A stretch of DNA of 64,000 nt from Astropecten irregularis (lineage: Eukaryota > Echinodermata > Asteroidea > Paxillosida > Astropectinidae). Both the position numbers and the translations under genes were made by a program. Location: assembly GCA_963971285.1 (NCBI GenBank), contig OZ020248.1, positions 20,853,873 to 20,917,872 of the forward strand. Direction: 5' to 3'. Every line of letters starts with the position of its first letter. Position 1 is the first letter of the stretch. Below are positions 53,099 through 63,169 of the stretch, piece by piece. The notes below the pieces were generated by a model that worked only from the letters and a program-made list of their open reading frames with translations, was not told the DNA's origin and did not search any database.

Positions 53099-53460
53099 CT
53101 ATAAATCCTGTTTCTGTTGTGATTTGCTTTGGTCATTATTGTTTGATCGTCTTCCGACTGTCTCTTGATCATTTCCTGCAATCCCGCCATATGTGGCCTG
53201 GGATAAGGCAGTAGTCACAGATAATTTTCCTACGGTTGTCATTGTTTCGATAGTTGTTAGTGTTTCGTGGATTGGGACTTTGATACTGATTACGTCTGTC
53301 ACATCTGCTGCTGCGTCTTCTGTCATCCGATGGATGACGGTTAGTCTCTCTTTCGTGGCTGTCTTTGTCGTGGTGAGCGTGAGTGGCGGTCATGATGAAA
53401 ATGTCGCTTTGTATTGTCTAGTTTCAGGGGAGCTATTTCTTCCCTGAGTTTGTGAATCTC
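53099..53460 (-). pseudogene. Gag-like zinc knuckle (CCHC) fragment
   Basis: The minus frame contains CDYCLIPGHIWRDC, an exact C-x2-C-x4-H-x4-C zinc knuckle, preceded by an Arg/His/Asp-rich tract. In a neighbouring frame upstream lies AQTDEIHKLREEIAPLK, a Gag-type helix, so one frameshift separates helix and knuckle. Such proteins package retroelement RNA. It precedes the BEN ORF on the same strand, but no protease or reverse transcriptase was found. Confidence 0.6.
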
Positions 53461-53687
53461 ATCGGTTTGAGCCGAAAATGAAACTTTTTTTTGCAATAGA
53501 TTGTGTTTCCCCTTTTATTCAGTAAAGCATTGAAGATAAAATATAAGACAAAAATGAATTACTAAATAAAGTCCTCTAGGTGGGCTTGATTTCTGTCTCC
53601 CGCTCTGCGCTCGTTCGTCTAAACTGCTGCCTTGGACCCACTTTGCCAAGGGGATTTTTAGGGTAATCTTAGATCATTGCTTCGACA

Positions 53688-54364
53688 TTATCCAGTTCCG
53701 ATTCTTGCGATATACATGAACAGACCTCCAGCATTAGCCCAAGCCAAGACGGTTATCTGGGTCTTGTCTGAGGAGCCTTGGAGGTACACATCCTTTGCTC
53801 CCTTCGGAGCCAGCACTCGCTCGGACTTTCCTCCAGCTAGAGAAAAGCCGCTTCCATCGGCATTAAAAACCCACATGGGCTTTCGAAGATTTCAAGACCT
53901 TCAGCGACTTCTTCCTGGAAATATTTGTCAAGGCCATCAAACCAATCGTACGTGGATCCTTTCCAGGGTGACTGACGCCCTTTCTCGACTGAGATTCTCC
54001 GGCATGCAGAGCACAAGCTCAGGGTGCCGGCGAAGGAAACCTTTTATCCAATCCCTCCCTGGTGTATTATCTTTAAAGGGATTGGTTCTCCCGTCATCGT
54101 CGATGATTTTCTTCACTATTGACACGAGCTCCAGTTTCGTACGGCCATAACCAATTTTGGCTATACTTCTTCTTTGTCGGTCAGATAGGGCTTTGGACCT
54201 TGGCGTGAATGCAATGGGGAGTGGTCATTCACCTTGTCGTTCAGTGTCGTCTTTGGGACACCATAGGTGCAGCTGGCCCCCGAGATAGAAATCTCCCCAG
54301 CTCTTATACGGCTGACCGCTGTTTCCAGGGCTTGGGCGTCATAATTCTTTAACTTCCATGGCAT
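53688..54364 (-). pseudogene. Pogo/Tigger-like transposase pseudogene
   Basis: From right to left on the minus strand: WKLKNYDAQALETAVSRIRA, ISGASCTYGVPKTTLNDKV (psq-type helix-turn-helix); a frame change; VKKIIDDDG, NPFKDNTPGRDWIKGFLRRH (CENP-B-type HTH); then WFDGLDKYFQEEV-type sequence in another frame; then VFNADGSGFSLAGGK, GAKDVYLQGSS and QITVLAWANAGG (DDE core, where N-x-D-x-(S/T)-G-F carries the first aspartate). At least three frame changes. The catalytic core after the first Asp is truncated near 53688. Confidence 0.75.
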
Positions 54365-54369
54365 TGCGT

Positions 54370-55210
54370 TACTTGGAATGATACGGAATCTGGAAAATGA
54401 AACATAATTTTGATCAGCTTCAACTTTAACTAGACTTTTTTTCCATTATGATCGATTACCTTTATAGGCATCGCAAAAGGTGACTCTCCCAAGGTATGTT
54501 TTTATGTAATTATTTTGTTAACTTTGTACTTGGGTCTACACTTTCATTTTCAAATTGTTGATTCAACTATAGGACAAGAAAAACTATTTATTTCTTTTTA
54601 AAATGTGGTTGTAAACGTGGGACTAATAAAATTGTTAAAGAGAACGCCGAGCCGATTCAAATTATAATATGTTTAGTGCCTCCACTGCTAATTTTTCAAA
54701 TCAAACGTCATTGCGTAATTTTATTGCATTAGCTACAGCCGCGATGAAAACCACAAAGATGATCAATGTGTTTGCAAAACTACTCTAAATTCCACGACAG
54801 ATTTATTTATATCTTACTTGGGCCTACCCTAAATTTATTGTTTCTTCACCCAATTATATGTCAGGGTACGGCGGTCTGCGATCCCTTGGGGGTGGTTGTA
54901 GTTATTCGCCACCGGGGTAGGAGGATCACTCCCCCTTCAGGAAAGACACAGCTGGACACCAGTATCTCGTCAGTAGGCTCAGTAATTTTATTCCAGATAT
55001 TACATGAGAAGTTGGATAATCAAAAAAATAATAACAAACCCCTAAATTGCAATAACAAAAATAAGACAAAAAGAAGTGTGGGTTTCAGATATGGATATAA
55101 TGTGGATAAAGTGCCAATCAAAAATAATAATTCTGTTCTTTAAGTAGGGCTACTCTACTGGCACTTACCCAACACTAGGGTTTTCCCATCCCCTCAGTGT
55201 GGCCAAAAGG
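54370..55210. other. No recognisable gene
   Basis: Mixed AT-rich DNA. A short GC-richer piece at 54860-54930 (CCTTGGGGGTGGTTG, CGCCACCGGGGTAGG) stands out but has no assigned function. Confidence 0.4.
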
Positions 55211-55217
55211 TTCACAT

Positions 55218-55662
55218 CTAAAACTTCCACTCACTACCTGCATATAAGTATAGCTCCGTAGCATCTGTTGAAGTGCCCTCTGTAGATGTGGCAGCCATCT
55301 GGTGCCACCAACTCTTGTAGGAATTGCAACTTCTTACCAAGTTCTTACACGTTTCACTGTGTTCCCTCAATTCCCATGTAATGAATAGGATTCCACACAG
55401 GTAAATAGCATGGCAGGAGATCCCCATTAGCTGGAGGATTGTTTTCCTTCAGCACAATACTCTTCTGAATAGGTCCAATGAAAATCTTCTGTATGCTCAG
55501 CAGTTGCAGGTCTGAAGCACAGCAGGAGCCTGTGTGCACTACCTCCAAGATAGTCCTCGACCCCGTTCTTAGTGTCATCAGTTCAAACCCCAAATGCAGC
55601 TCCTCCTTCTCAAAAGCACTGTTATCAAGAAGACAAAATATAGAAAGGTAACAAAAATTCAA
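55218..55662 (-). pseudogene. Unidentified broken ORF
   Basis: The minus frame reads LHLGFELMTLRTGSRTILEV, CCASDLQLLSIQKIFIG, LLPCYLPVWNPIHYMGIEG, then a TGA-type break, then ELGKKLQFLQELVAPDGCHI. The composition is protein-like and continuous across the stop. Family unknown. Confidence 0.35.
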
Positions 55663-56001
55663 ATGGCAAACATATATGGTCTTGTCTGTAATATTATAGG
55701 AATGGTGAACGATGGAAGAGGGAACATCTCAGAATTTTCCCATCGCAGGGTTTTAAATGATATTGATTAGAATAGACTGGCCAAACGGTAAAAAAAACCT
55801 TGATATACCGGTACATGTATGCAAATTCTGTGCAATAAGTTTTGTAGTCCTCTTAAAATGTCAAAATTCAAATTTAAATTGTTTTCACCTCAGTATCATT
55901 CCCTGTAATATACTAATTAGATATAATCCCAATTTTTTTTCAATACTGAAATAACCCAGCTTACACTATGCATTTTACTCAAATTATGCTCCCTTTAACT
56001 T

Positions 56002-56220
56002 ACCTCAATTTTGGTGTACTGGGTGCTGTGCAACTGTTTCATGTCCCTGAACAGTTTGGCGTAGACTTTTTTAATGGTCACTTGGCTTCTCAGTTCTGGT
56101 ATATCTTCGTCTGCTGCGGTTTGCCACAAGTTGATTTTGATGATTTTGGTCATGTCCTTGTGGTCTGTCAGTTCTATTTCCTTTCGTTTGGAATTTGTGG
56201 TCTCCTCGACTGGTGACTCC
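56002..56220 (-). other. Well-bounded exon, protein unidentified
   Basis: The minus strand has an AATTCACAG acceptor, 72 open codons (SPVEETTNSKRKEIELTDHK, MTKIIKINLWQTAADED, IPELRSQVTIKKVYAKLF, QLHSTQYTKIE) and a GAG|GTAAGT donor. Charged and helical, with a WQT motif; not assigned. The open frame and strong splice sites favour a real coding exon. Confidence 0.45.
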
Positions 56221-56229
56221 TGTGAATTA

Positions 56230-57235
56230 ATATTTGTGTACTTAAAATTAGTAATTATTTATCTAGGTTTCTGATAAGTGTACCATAATCTATACCCCTG
56301 CCAAATTATATGAAATTCCGTGATGCAGACCACGTATCTCAAAAACTAAAGCGTTTTCGTCTGAGCCCACGGAATGAACATGTACAATGATACACTTTCA
56401 CTTTGAATGCAGTGGCGGCCATTTTTGTCAAACGCCGTGTCTAGTCTGTTCCCTCACCCAGTGATATGATGGTCGATCGTCAATGGAATTCTTCCCATAA
56501 TGAATAAAATGCTAGTACTGTACTACTACTGGTTCTGGCTGAAGTTTATTGCCTAGGCCTAAAAACTTCTATAGGCCAAAACCTCATACACAACAAAGTC
56601 AAAGACGATGTGAAGACTTGGGTACTCATAACGTACACACATTAACATTAGACATTAGGCATAGGCCTACGTCAAACTTTAAGCAGACAGGCTTTATACC
56701 TGGCAGAGAAACGATGAAAATGTTGATTACCATCCCACACGACTTATTTTATTCTCCCACGATTTTCTCCTTATGGGGTCAGCTGGAAATCTGTACAAAG
56801 TGTACCCTTTCTCATACCTATTACTGCACTCAACAGCAGAACAACACGGCATTTTGTGATTTTTGTCACACTGCGCTTAAAGCGCAAAGCTTTTTGTACG
56901 GCGATCGTGACCATGGAGACAAAATGGCTCCATGTGTCACATGACCCGATTTTTTTGGTCCCGCAATGTCGCAACTCTCAGTATAAAGGGACTCTAAATT
57001 CCGCCTTGGCGGCCCGTGCCCCTTGCACAAGCTCCCTTCCAAGTCCCTATCCTAAGCCACGTAAAGTTCCTTAAGATAATATGTTTAGATATTTCATTAT
57101 GATGTGTCATTGTGTTTCTTAGGTTATTCAATTTTTAAATAAATGTACCACATTTCATATTATTTATTACTACAATAGAATAAATCAAGACAAAAAAGAC
57201 ACCCACCAATTACAATTCCGGCGACATAAAATGCT
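56230..57235. other. No recognisable gene
   Basis: Several short ORFs without family resemblance or splice support. The words GTAGGCCTA and ATAGGCCT recur. No tandem repeat seen. Confidence 0.4.
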
Positions 57236-57241
57236 TTCCTA

Positions 57242-57457
57242 TCAAGGTAGGAAGTGCCCGAACTTTTGCTCAGTAACAAGTGACCTTGATGTGACTGGGC
57301 CAGATGTTAGTTTGTCATGGACATTATTCAATGCAAGATGAAGAAACTCTTTGGGAGGTCCTCTGAGATCCTGCCCTTTCTCACCCATGAACTCTACTTT
57401 CAAAGGGAGGCATGGATTATACACCTTGGCAGATAGCTCATCCACCCTATTCCTCAT
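57242..57457 (-). pseudogene. HECT-domain-like fragment
   Basis: The minus ORF reads LKVEFMGEKGQDLRGPPKEF, LHLALNNVHDKL. 'L-x-V-x-F-x-G-E-x-G-x-D-x-G-G-P-x-x-E-F' opens HECT E3 ligase domains, and HECT-like genes are frequent companions of transposons in marine invertebrates. Here one Gly of GGP is Arg, and the catalytic C-lobe cysteine region is absent. It follows directly on the SANT-like pseudogene. Confidence 0.5.
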
Positions 57458-57459
57458 CA

Positions 57460-57685
57460 GACTCCTCCACTGCTATCCCACTAGCTGCCTTCTCTCACAT
57501 GTTTTTCTCTTTCACCCGGTCCATCAGATTTTTATCAACTTTGAAATTGCAAGCCTTCAAGGCATCAACAACTTCCTCCCAAGGCTTTCCACGCTGGCGT
57601 CAGCCCTGCCTAAACTGGGAAGGCTTGGCCACGATGACCTCACCGATCAAACAAGCATCTTTCTGGTTATTACGTATTAATGTAG
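57460..57685 (-). pseudogene. Myb/SANT-like domain with two stops
   Basis: The minus frame reads KDACLIGEVIVAKPSQFRQG, TGA, RQRGKPWEEVVDALKACNF, LMDRVKEKNM, TGA, EKAASGIAVEESDEE. The same pattern is uninterrupted at 59232-59549 (CLIGEV versus ILIGEV, KAASGIAVEE versus KAACGIAVEE). Both stops are TGA at places where arginine is expected, which CGA-to-TGA decay would explain. Confidence 0.65.
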
Positions 57686-57956
57686 TTAATTCGCCAAAAT
57701 AAAGATAAATTATTCCTCTAAATGATAGTGTTTAAATTAACTAGAAATTGATTTTAAACCGGTGTACCTTGGGGGTTAAAGATGGTAAGTTATGGCAGTT
57801 TTACTGTGTATGTGACCTTCAACCGAAAGGTCAGGAGTGGTGGAAGCAGGTTGTCTACTTTCTACATTCTCATAGTCATATGAAATGGTCAAAGGTTGTT
57901 CAGGTGATCGTTGTTGCTTACCCTGATTAAGAATTTGCCCTACCATCTGCAGCGTT

Positions 57957-59974
57957 CACATATCATGCTCTTTGTCTTCTTTTCTGTGCTTCTCCTCTAA
58001 CTGCTCAGCACGTTCCAGATGCTGCCGTTCCCTTTCTGCAGCCTCCTCTGACGTAGCATGAAAGCTCTTCATGACTTTGTCAATAGCTGTCATCATCTTA
58101 TCTTCTCTACCCCTTTTTCTGGAGGTGCAGGCAGTACCACTACCAGCTGTAGATCCTTTAGATGTGGATGGATTGCTGCAAGATGGTGTACTCTGCTAAA
58201 GTGTTAACACATGTTTCATACTAATGAAGATTGTCAAATTCAAAAGATTTTTGACCCTTCCAACGTATGCAGTGAGCATTGCTTTAAGAGTGCGTGGAAG
58301 AAATATTCACAGGCAGCTTGGGTGGAATTGGAAACAATGAATTACTGCTTATTGCTAGTGGCGGACGCCAGACGGTAGAATATACATCAACCGAAAAAAC
58401 AGTACATGTACACTGTACACTGCACCGGCGTGCAACAGAGTAGAGTGATGGTAAGCAATCGGTGCCTTTGATGCTTAGGCCCATGTTCTTATCGCTAATT
58501 CTGATTATGATGTGGAGGTGGTACCAATCTTTATGGCTTGTGATTTTCCAGTTGGTGGAAGACTGTGTAGAGGTTTGGCACGGCTCTGTTGGTGTTGAAA
58601 GTACTCAACTTGGCCGTCAAGCTGCTCACAACTTAAGTGCAGTTGCCAATTTCATAGAGCTGCTTAAGCACCAAAATTTGCTTAAGCACCAAAAACCTTA
58701 GTTAATAAAATCAGTATGCCAGCCAAAACTCCTTGTGAATGTTATGCTCGGCAAAGAATGGCCGAATACAAGTCAAAAGCAGTAAACATCACATGAAAAT
58801 TTGGTTGGCAATCCTGTTTAATCAAGGAAGACTTTTCATGCTTAAGCAAATTTTGTGCTTAAGCAGCTCTATGAAATTGGCCCTGTAATGAAGTGCTTAT
58901 CATTGATGTACATACTGTACATGTAGCTTGGATCTGTGGTATCGTTTGCTACCTTAATGTCCATGTGTCTTTGTTGGTATTTACTCTTTAATACATGTAT
59001 ACAGTGGGTTCCAATGTTTTTACAGAGAGTTTTGGCTTGTGATGCACACATTATTTGCATATCAACTATTTTGGAATGTCTTTCAGGGAATTTCGAGTTA
59101 AACATAATGGAAAACTCAAAATTACAATTTGTTTTGTCAAATACCTTTGACGTGTTTCCCCATACGTTTCACATGCACGTTTTCTCATCTCCGCCCCTTC
59201 TGCCCTCTTCCTCTCCTCATCCCCTTTCTACTTGGACAGCTCAATGTCCTCCTCATCTTGCATAAAGTCTTCTACTCCTTGTTGGATGGCTTTTTCTTCC
59301 TCAGTCTCTTCCACGGCAATACCGCAGGCTGCCTTTTCCCTTCGATTGTCATCCTTCACTCTGTCTTTCAGATGTGTGATTCGATTATGCACTGCTCTTG
59401 GATCTACATCCAGATTCCGATTCTGCATTGCAGCAGCCACAGCCTTCCATGCATTGCCCCTAGCTGCTGTTCCCTTTCTTGTTAGGAGCACGCTGGCAAT
59501 GGTTACTTCCCCAATCAGGATAGAGTCAGTTACATTGTCCCACTGCATGCTGAATGATAAGAAACAAAATTATTCAAGTTGAGCAGTACATACCAAAAGG
59601 AATTTCTATTGTCATGGAAACATTAATAGAAGACTACCATATGCACCCTCGAACTTGATGTAAATAGTTGCAAGCTTACTTGGATGCATCACTCGCAGCT
59701 TTCCGCCTGGGATGAGCTGGCTGGAGATGTCAGGAGAAGTCTTAGTAGTGCTTCAACTTGTGGAAACATCCCACGAACTTGTGGAAGCATATCTTTGAAG
59801 ACCTGTCTGTACGATAGGTTGAATAGTAGGATTTGGTTTGAAGCACACGTCTGAAGATAAGCCCTCAGCCTCAGCATACGTTTTGGCCAAAGCGTTGGCT
59901 CTGGCGCATTTAAATCTCAGCTCAAGTTCACGCTTTCTCTGTTGTAGTTTGAACTGACGCTGCTGTATCTCCAT
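57957..59974 (-). CDS. Myb/SANT-like gene (three putative exons)
   Basis: Exon blocks in order on the minus strand: 59974 to about 59690 (MEIQQRQFKLQQRKRELEL, RANALAKTYAEAEGL, a coiled coil); 59232-59549 (acceptor ATCATTCAG, donor weak GTAGAA), encoding ILIGEVTIASVLLTRKG, RGNAWKAVAAAMQNRNLDVD, PRAVHNRITHLKDRVKDD and REKAACGIAVEETEEEKAI; and 57957-58195 (acceptor CACTTTAG), a Ser-rich then helical tail (KMMTAIDKVMKSFHA, ERERQHLERAEQLEEK) to TGA. 'RGxAWxxxAxxxxxxxxxxVxxRxVxxRxxxLxxxxK' is the Myb/SANT-like DNA-binding domain used by many Harbinger-like and unnamed transposon proteins. The blocks are free of stops. Joining of block 1 to block 2 is inferred from position only. Confidence 0.5.
58640..58885. 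mobile_element. MITE (246 bp), GCTTAAGCA inverted-repeat family
   Basis: CAGTTGCCAATTTCATAGAG and CTGCTTAAGCA on the left pair with TGCTTAAGCAAATTTTGTG...CTCTATGAAATTGGCCCTG on the right, about 30 bp of inverted repeat. GCTTAAGCA occurs four times in palindromic pairs. No coding. Flanks show no clear duplication. Confidence 0.8.
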
Positions 59975-60201
59975 TTAAACTTGAAGACTTAACCTTGTCC
60001 TAAAAGGACCTTTCAACCAAAAGCTGACAAGTCATTGCATTACCCCCAGACAAACAAGGTTCATATAGTCAAGTGGAAAGGTTGAAATCATGTCTATCCC
60101 AAGTCTAACTAGTGGTGTGGTGCCTTGCAGGTGGTGTTCTTTGTTGTTACACACAAAGACACACTAAAAACTCTACAATTGTTGTTTACAAAATACCTTT
60201 A

Positions 60202-60430
60202 TTACAGATTGCATGAAATCACAGATGGAACGTAAACACGTCCTACCTGCCCTGACATCACGTAGATATTAGTCTGCCAATCAGAAAAATTGAGCTTCCA
60301 GTGGTCATTCTTGAGCTCCACGGTGTGAGCATCAGCTTTTTTGGTGATGCTTGGATCGCTGAGTACAGCACATATATGGCCCAGCATTGTTTTTTTACCC
60401 TGGCAAGTTTCTCATGGGTCAAATTCCACT
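60202..60430 (-). pseudogene. Unidentified ORF
   Basis: The minus ORF reads HICAVLSDPSITKKADAHTV, NDHWKLNFSDWQTNIYVM, SGQVGRVYVPSVIS. Beta-rich and protein-like, perhaps an OB-fold-type domain; no firm match. It lies downstream of the hAT-like exon at 60622-60794. Confidence 0.3.
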
Positions 60431-60486
60431 GAGTAGGGCAGCTTCACCGGCTTTGATGCAAAATCTGAAACTAAATACCACATTTA

Positions 60487-60620
60487 ATGGGAGACTTTGG
60501 AGAACCAGTCTTCAAGTCAACAGCATACATGCGTACGCATGCGCAAAACATCGCGCGCATGCTCACAATTGTGTGCGTGTGCACTTTTGACTTGAAGACC
60601 GGTTCTCCAAAGTCTCCCAT
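60487..60620. mobile_element. Palindromic MITE, copy 2 (134 bp)
   Basis: The ends are the same as at 13083-13224 (ATGGGAGACTTTGGAG and reverse complement; about 36-bp arms). It is flanked by TA on both sides (60485-60486, 60621-60622), fitting a Tc1/mariner-type insertion. It interrupts the hAT-like reading frame after TRDELREML. Confidence 0.85.
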
Positions 60621-60621
60621 T

Positions 60622-60800
60622 AGCATTTCCCTCAACTCATCTCTGGTGTGCTTCACAGAATCTGGATTGGAGTCTGTGTTGATGCCGATGTCCACCCATG
60701 CCAATCCAAACCTATGGTCAAGAACAGCAGCCAGCATATACACCTTATCGATGAATGGCTCACTGTGGCTGCCAGCTGAGGGTTCTGTCATCAAACAGTT
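60622..60800 (-). pseudogene. hAT/ZBED-type transposase exon cut by a MITE
   Basis: The minus frame reads SHSEPFIDKVYMLAAVLDHR, FGLAWVDIGINTDSN and HTRDELREML, then enters the MITE. '(Y/M)-L-A-A-(V/L)-L-D-(P/H)-R-F-x-L-x-W-(V/L)' is the well-known pre-dimerisation motif of ZBED/hAT transposases. Coding resumes beyond the MITE only briefly (FCIKAGEAALLSGI, then TGA). Confidence 0.7.
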
Positions 60801-60962
60801 CTGGAGATGCCCCTGAACTGTGGGTGAAGGGATGTTGTGAGGGCATTAATGAGGGGCCTGCAGTGTCTGTCACTATCTCTCTTCTTCTTCAGGTGTAAGT
60901 TAAGGTCCAACACAGTAGGAAGAACAAAACTAATCGTAACCACTTGGTCACCTGTAATTTAA

Positions 60963-62959
60963 ATCATCCTCCTTCTCTTCCATCATATGCTGGAGAGCAT
61001 AACCCTGACTGACCAACACGCTTTCCTCATCCCACCATTGCAGCTATCTTGGTGCAGAGAGCAGCATTCTTTTGCTTTAGGGTCTTGTTTTCGACCTTAA
61101 GCAGTTTTTACTTCTGCAGATCAGCACTCGAGAGAACATCATTTCTGATGTGTGATGAGGTGGAAATCTCCCAATACATTGCTCCTGGAAGACGATATGT
61201 CATCACTGTTAAGTCCACCTTAAATATCACACATACCTCACACTGGATTGCTCGCTTTGGAATAAGCAGGCAACATTTCTTGTGCCAAACTGTGGTACAA
61301 GGGTGGAATTGCACAAAATCATTCACAGTTATGGTGGTGGTAATCTAACCTGGACTCTCATTGGCCTTGACTAGCTTCTTGAAATCTGGGTTGCCAATGA
61401 AGGTGCTGTAGTTTTCTAGAGTTGTCATCAGATTAGACACATACTGAACATCAGCTGAAACTGGTACCTGCTTAAAAACTTTACAGCCAGATTCCTTCAC
61501 ATCAATATCACAGACTTTGACTTGCCAGGTCAAATCCTCAGCCACCAAGATCTCAATCTCTGGACAACCACTGCTGCCATAATACACAATCTTCGCACGA
61601 TTGGAACCACCCCATAAAACAATGATGAATTGGATCCAACAACTTGACTCTAGCATTCACAGAATGATGGCAAGGCCCGCAGCCCTTGGCACCCCCCCCC
61701 CAACTCTCATGCGCTGAATAGGTTACAACATTAATATTTATCTGCTGCTACTTTCTGAGCTTTGCTGCTTTCCACCACTTCCATGTAATCTTTAAGGGAG
61801 TAAATCATCCAGACATGGAAATGACTAATTTGGAGTCATGATAAAGGCCTTATACCAGAATATAAGATTATTAAATCCTAGTGTCACCTCACTGGAGCTG
61901 GAACCTCTGTTCATCACGGTGAATCACCCAGTTCCGCAAAGAGGCAAAGGACATCTCAAGGTCCCTGTCGAGGAGGTCGCAGCTGGAGTGCCTCAATCCC
62001 TCCAGATCAAGGCCATCGACGAACTGCTCCTTGAGTATTATATCCGGTTGTTTATACAGCTCGGGGTCCTTTTTCTCCTTTTCCTCATACTGGATGCGTT
62101 GCAGGGTTCGATACGGATCGGGATCATCATCGTCGAGTTTTAGAGTGTCGTCGTCATCATCAAAAGGTAATCCCTCCGATGATGAAAAGGAGGCCGACTT
62201 AAGAATTCTTTTAACCGCCGGAGGTGATTCATCCTCGCGTGCGTCGGGGCACCTCGTCTTTGTTCTTTGCACGACTGGGATGCCCTCATCGATGGGTAAT
62301 GAACCATCGGGCACAATAGGGTTTCCACCACCGTACTGGACAGGCTTCTGCACATCAACGAACAATGAAAAAACATCATCGAATACAGGTAAAAATTTTT
62401 TTTTCAATACGGGTAAAATTTGAGATAACGAGAATGGTTACTGATAAACCCACAGGACTATATCGTACCTCCTTTTGGTGCTTCTATCGGCTATGCCGCG
62501 ATGGTAATATCGTTGGAGGCGCTATACATGTTAAACTCAATGCTCACTAAAATAATGGATGACCAAAACTTCCACGATGTCCTCATACATTTTAGAACTA
62601 ACCTGTATGGTCCGATCCAGTTTGGTTCCAGCTTGCTCCCCTTGCATTCAATCTTCCTGTAGTTCCTCTTTAAGACAAGCATGCCTTCTTCCAGCTGGAA
62701 CACCTTGACATTTCTCCCCTTTCTCTTTGCATAGGTTTTCTTGTCGTTCTCTTGAGCGGCCTTGATGTTTTCATTTACCTGTATATTGAGGATTCTAAAT
62801 TTGTCAATGGTTCTGAGCTTATAATTTTGACATTGGAATATAGATCAGCTAATAATCAGTAATTACACGACACTACACAGCTTCTACCTGCTCTGTCGCT
62901 TTTCTGGTGAATTCTTGCAGCGTCTGGAAATCAGGAGTTTCCGGGTGTTCCTCCTGTGG
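60963..62959 (-). repeat. Integrase-associated segment, copy 2
   Basis: This duplicates 38937-40901 in the same orientation. Minus exons: 62603-62778 (ATATACAG acceptor, CAG|GTTAGT donor; ENDKKTYAKRKGRNVKV, FQLEEGMLVLKRNYRKIE, SKLEPNWIGPYR), the integrase C-terminal 'GPY' segment; the acidic exon 61896-62407; 61352-61656 (PEIEILVAEDLTWQVKV, CDIDVKESGCKVFKQVPVS, TLENYSTFIGNPDFKKLV); and about 61100-61330 (FVQFHPCTTVWHKKCCLLIP). Copy 2 keeps DNA that copy 1 has lost. The catalytic integrase exons are not seen next to copy 2; they may lie outside the window or be lost. Confidence 0.75.
61896..62407 (-). CDS. Acidic exon of the integrase-associated gene
   Basis: This open minus exon of about 170 codons reads FDDVFSLFVDVQKPVQYGGG, IVPDGSLPIDEGIPVVQRTK, AREDESPPAVKRILKSASFS, GLPFDDDDDTLKLDDDDPD, PYRTLQRIQYEEKEKKDPEL, LKEQFVDGLDLEGLR and ASLRNWVIHRDEQRFQL, ending at GTGAGG. 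The Asp run and Ser/Glu-rich parts suggest an unstructured acidic linker. Function unknown. It is intact here and frameshifted in copy 1. Confidence 0.5.
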
Positions 62960-63100
62960 AGGTAGGACAGTCAAAACTTTATCACTTTCCTTGGTAGGGA
63001 TGTGGAACTTTTGTTTCAACTGATCTATCATATCTTTTCCATCATCAGTGAACTGTTTTCTTATTTCATATTTCTTTGGCACGCAAGCAGCAGAAATCAC
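62873..63100 (-). CDS. Exon preceding the integrase C-terminal exon
   Basis: The minus frame reads PKKYEIRKQFTDDGKDMID, LKQKFHIPTKESDKVLTVL, PPQEEHPETPDFQTLQEFT, ending before an intron that leads to NENIKAAQEN. Charged and not recognised. Copy 1 retains only its last third. Confidence 0.45.
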   Translation of the reverse strand: MISAACVPKKYEIRKQFTDDGKDMIDQLKQKFHIPTKESDKVLTVLPPQEEHPETPDFQTLQEFTRKATEQVEAV

Positions 63101-63169
63101 TGCAACTCACAGAATCCTTTGTGTACATATTGCTTGTGTTTCTGACACAAAATGCTGTTCTTTGAAAGC

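Noticed and set aside
58640..58885. hAT-type insertion with 8-bp duplication
   Set aside because: Inverted ends are clear, but flanking 8-mers on the two sides do not match, so the superfamily is left open.
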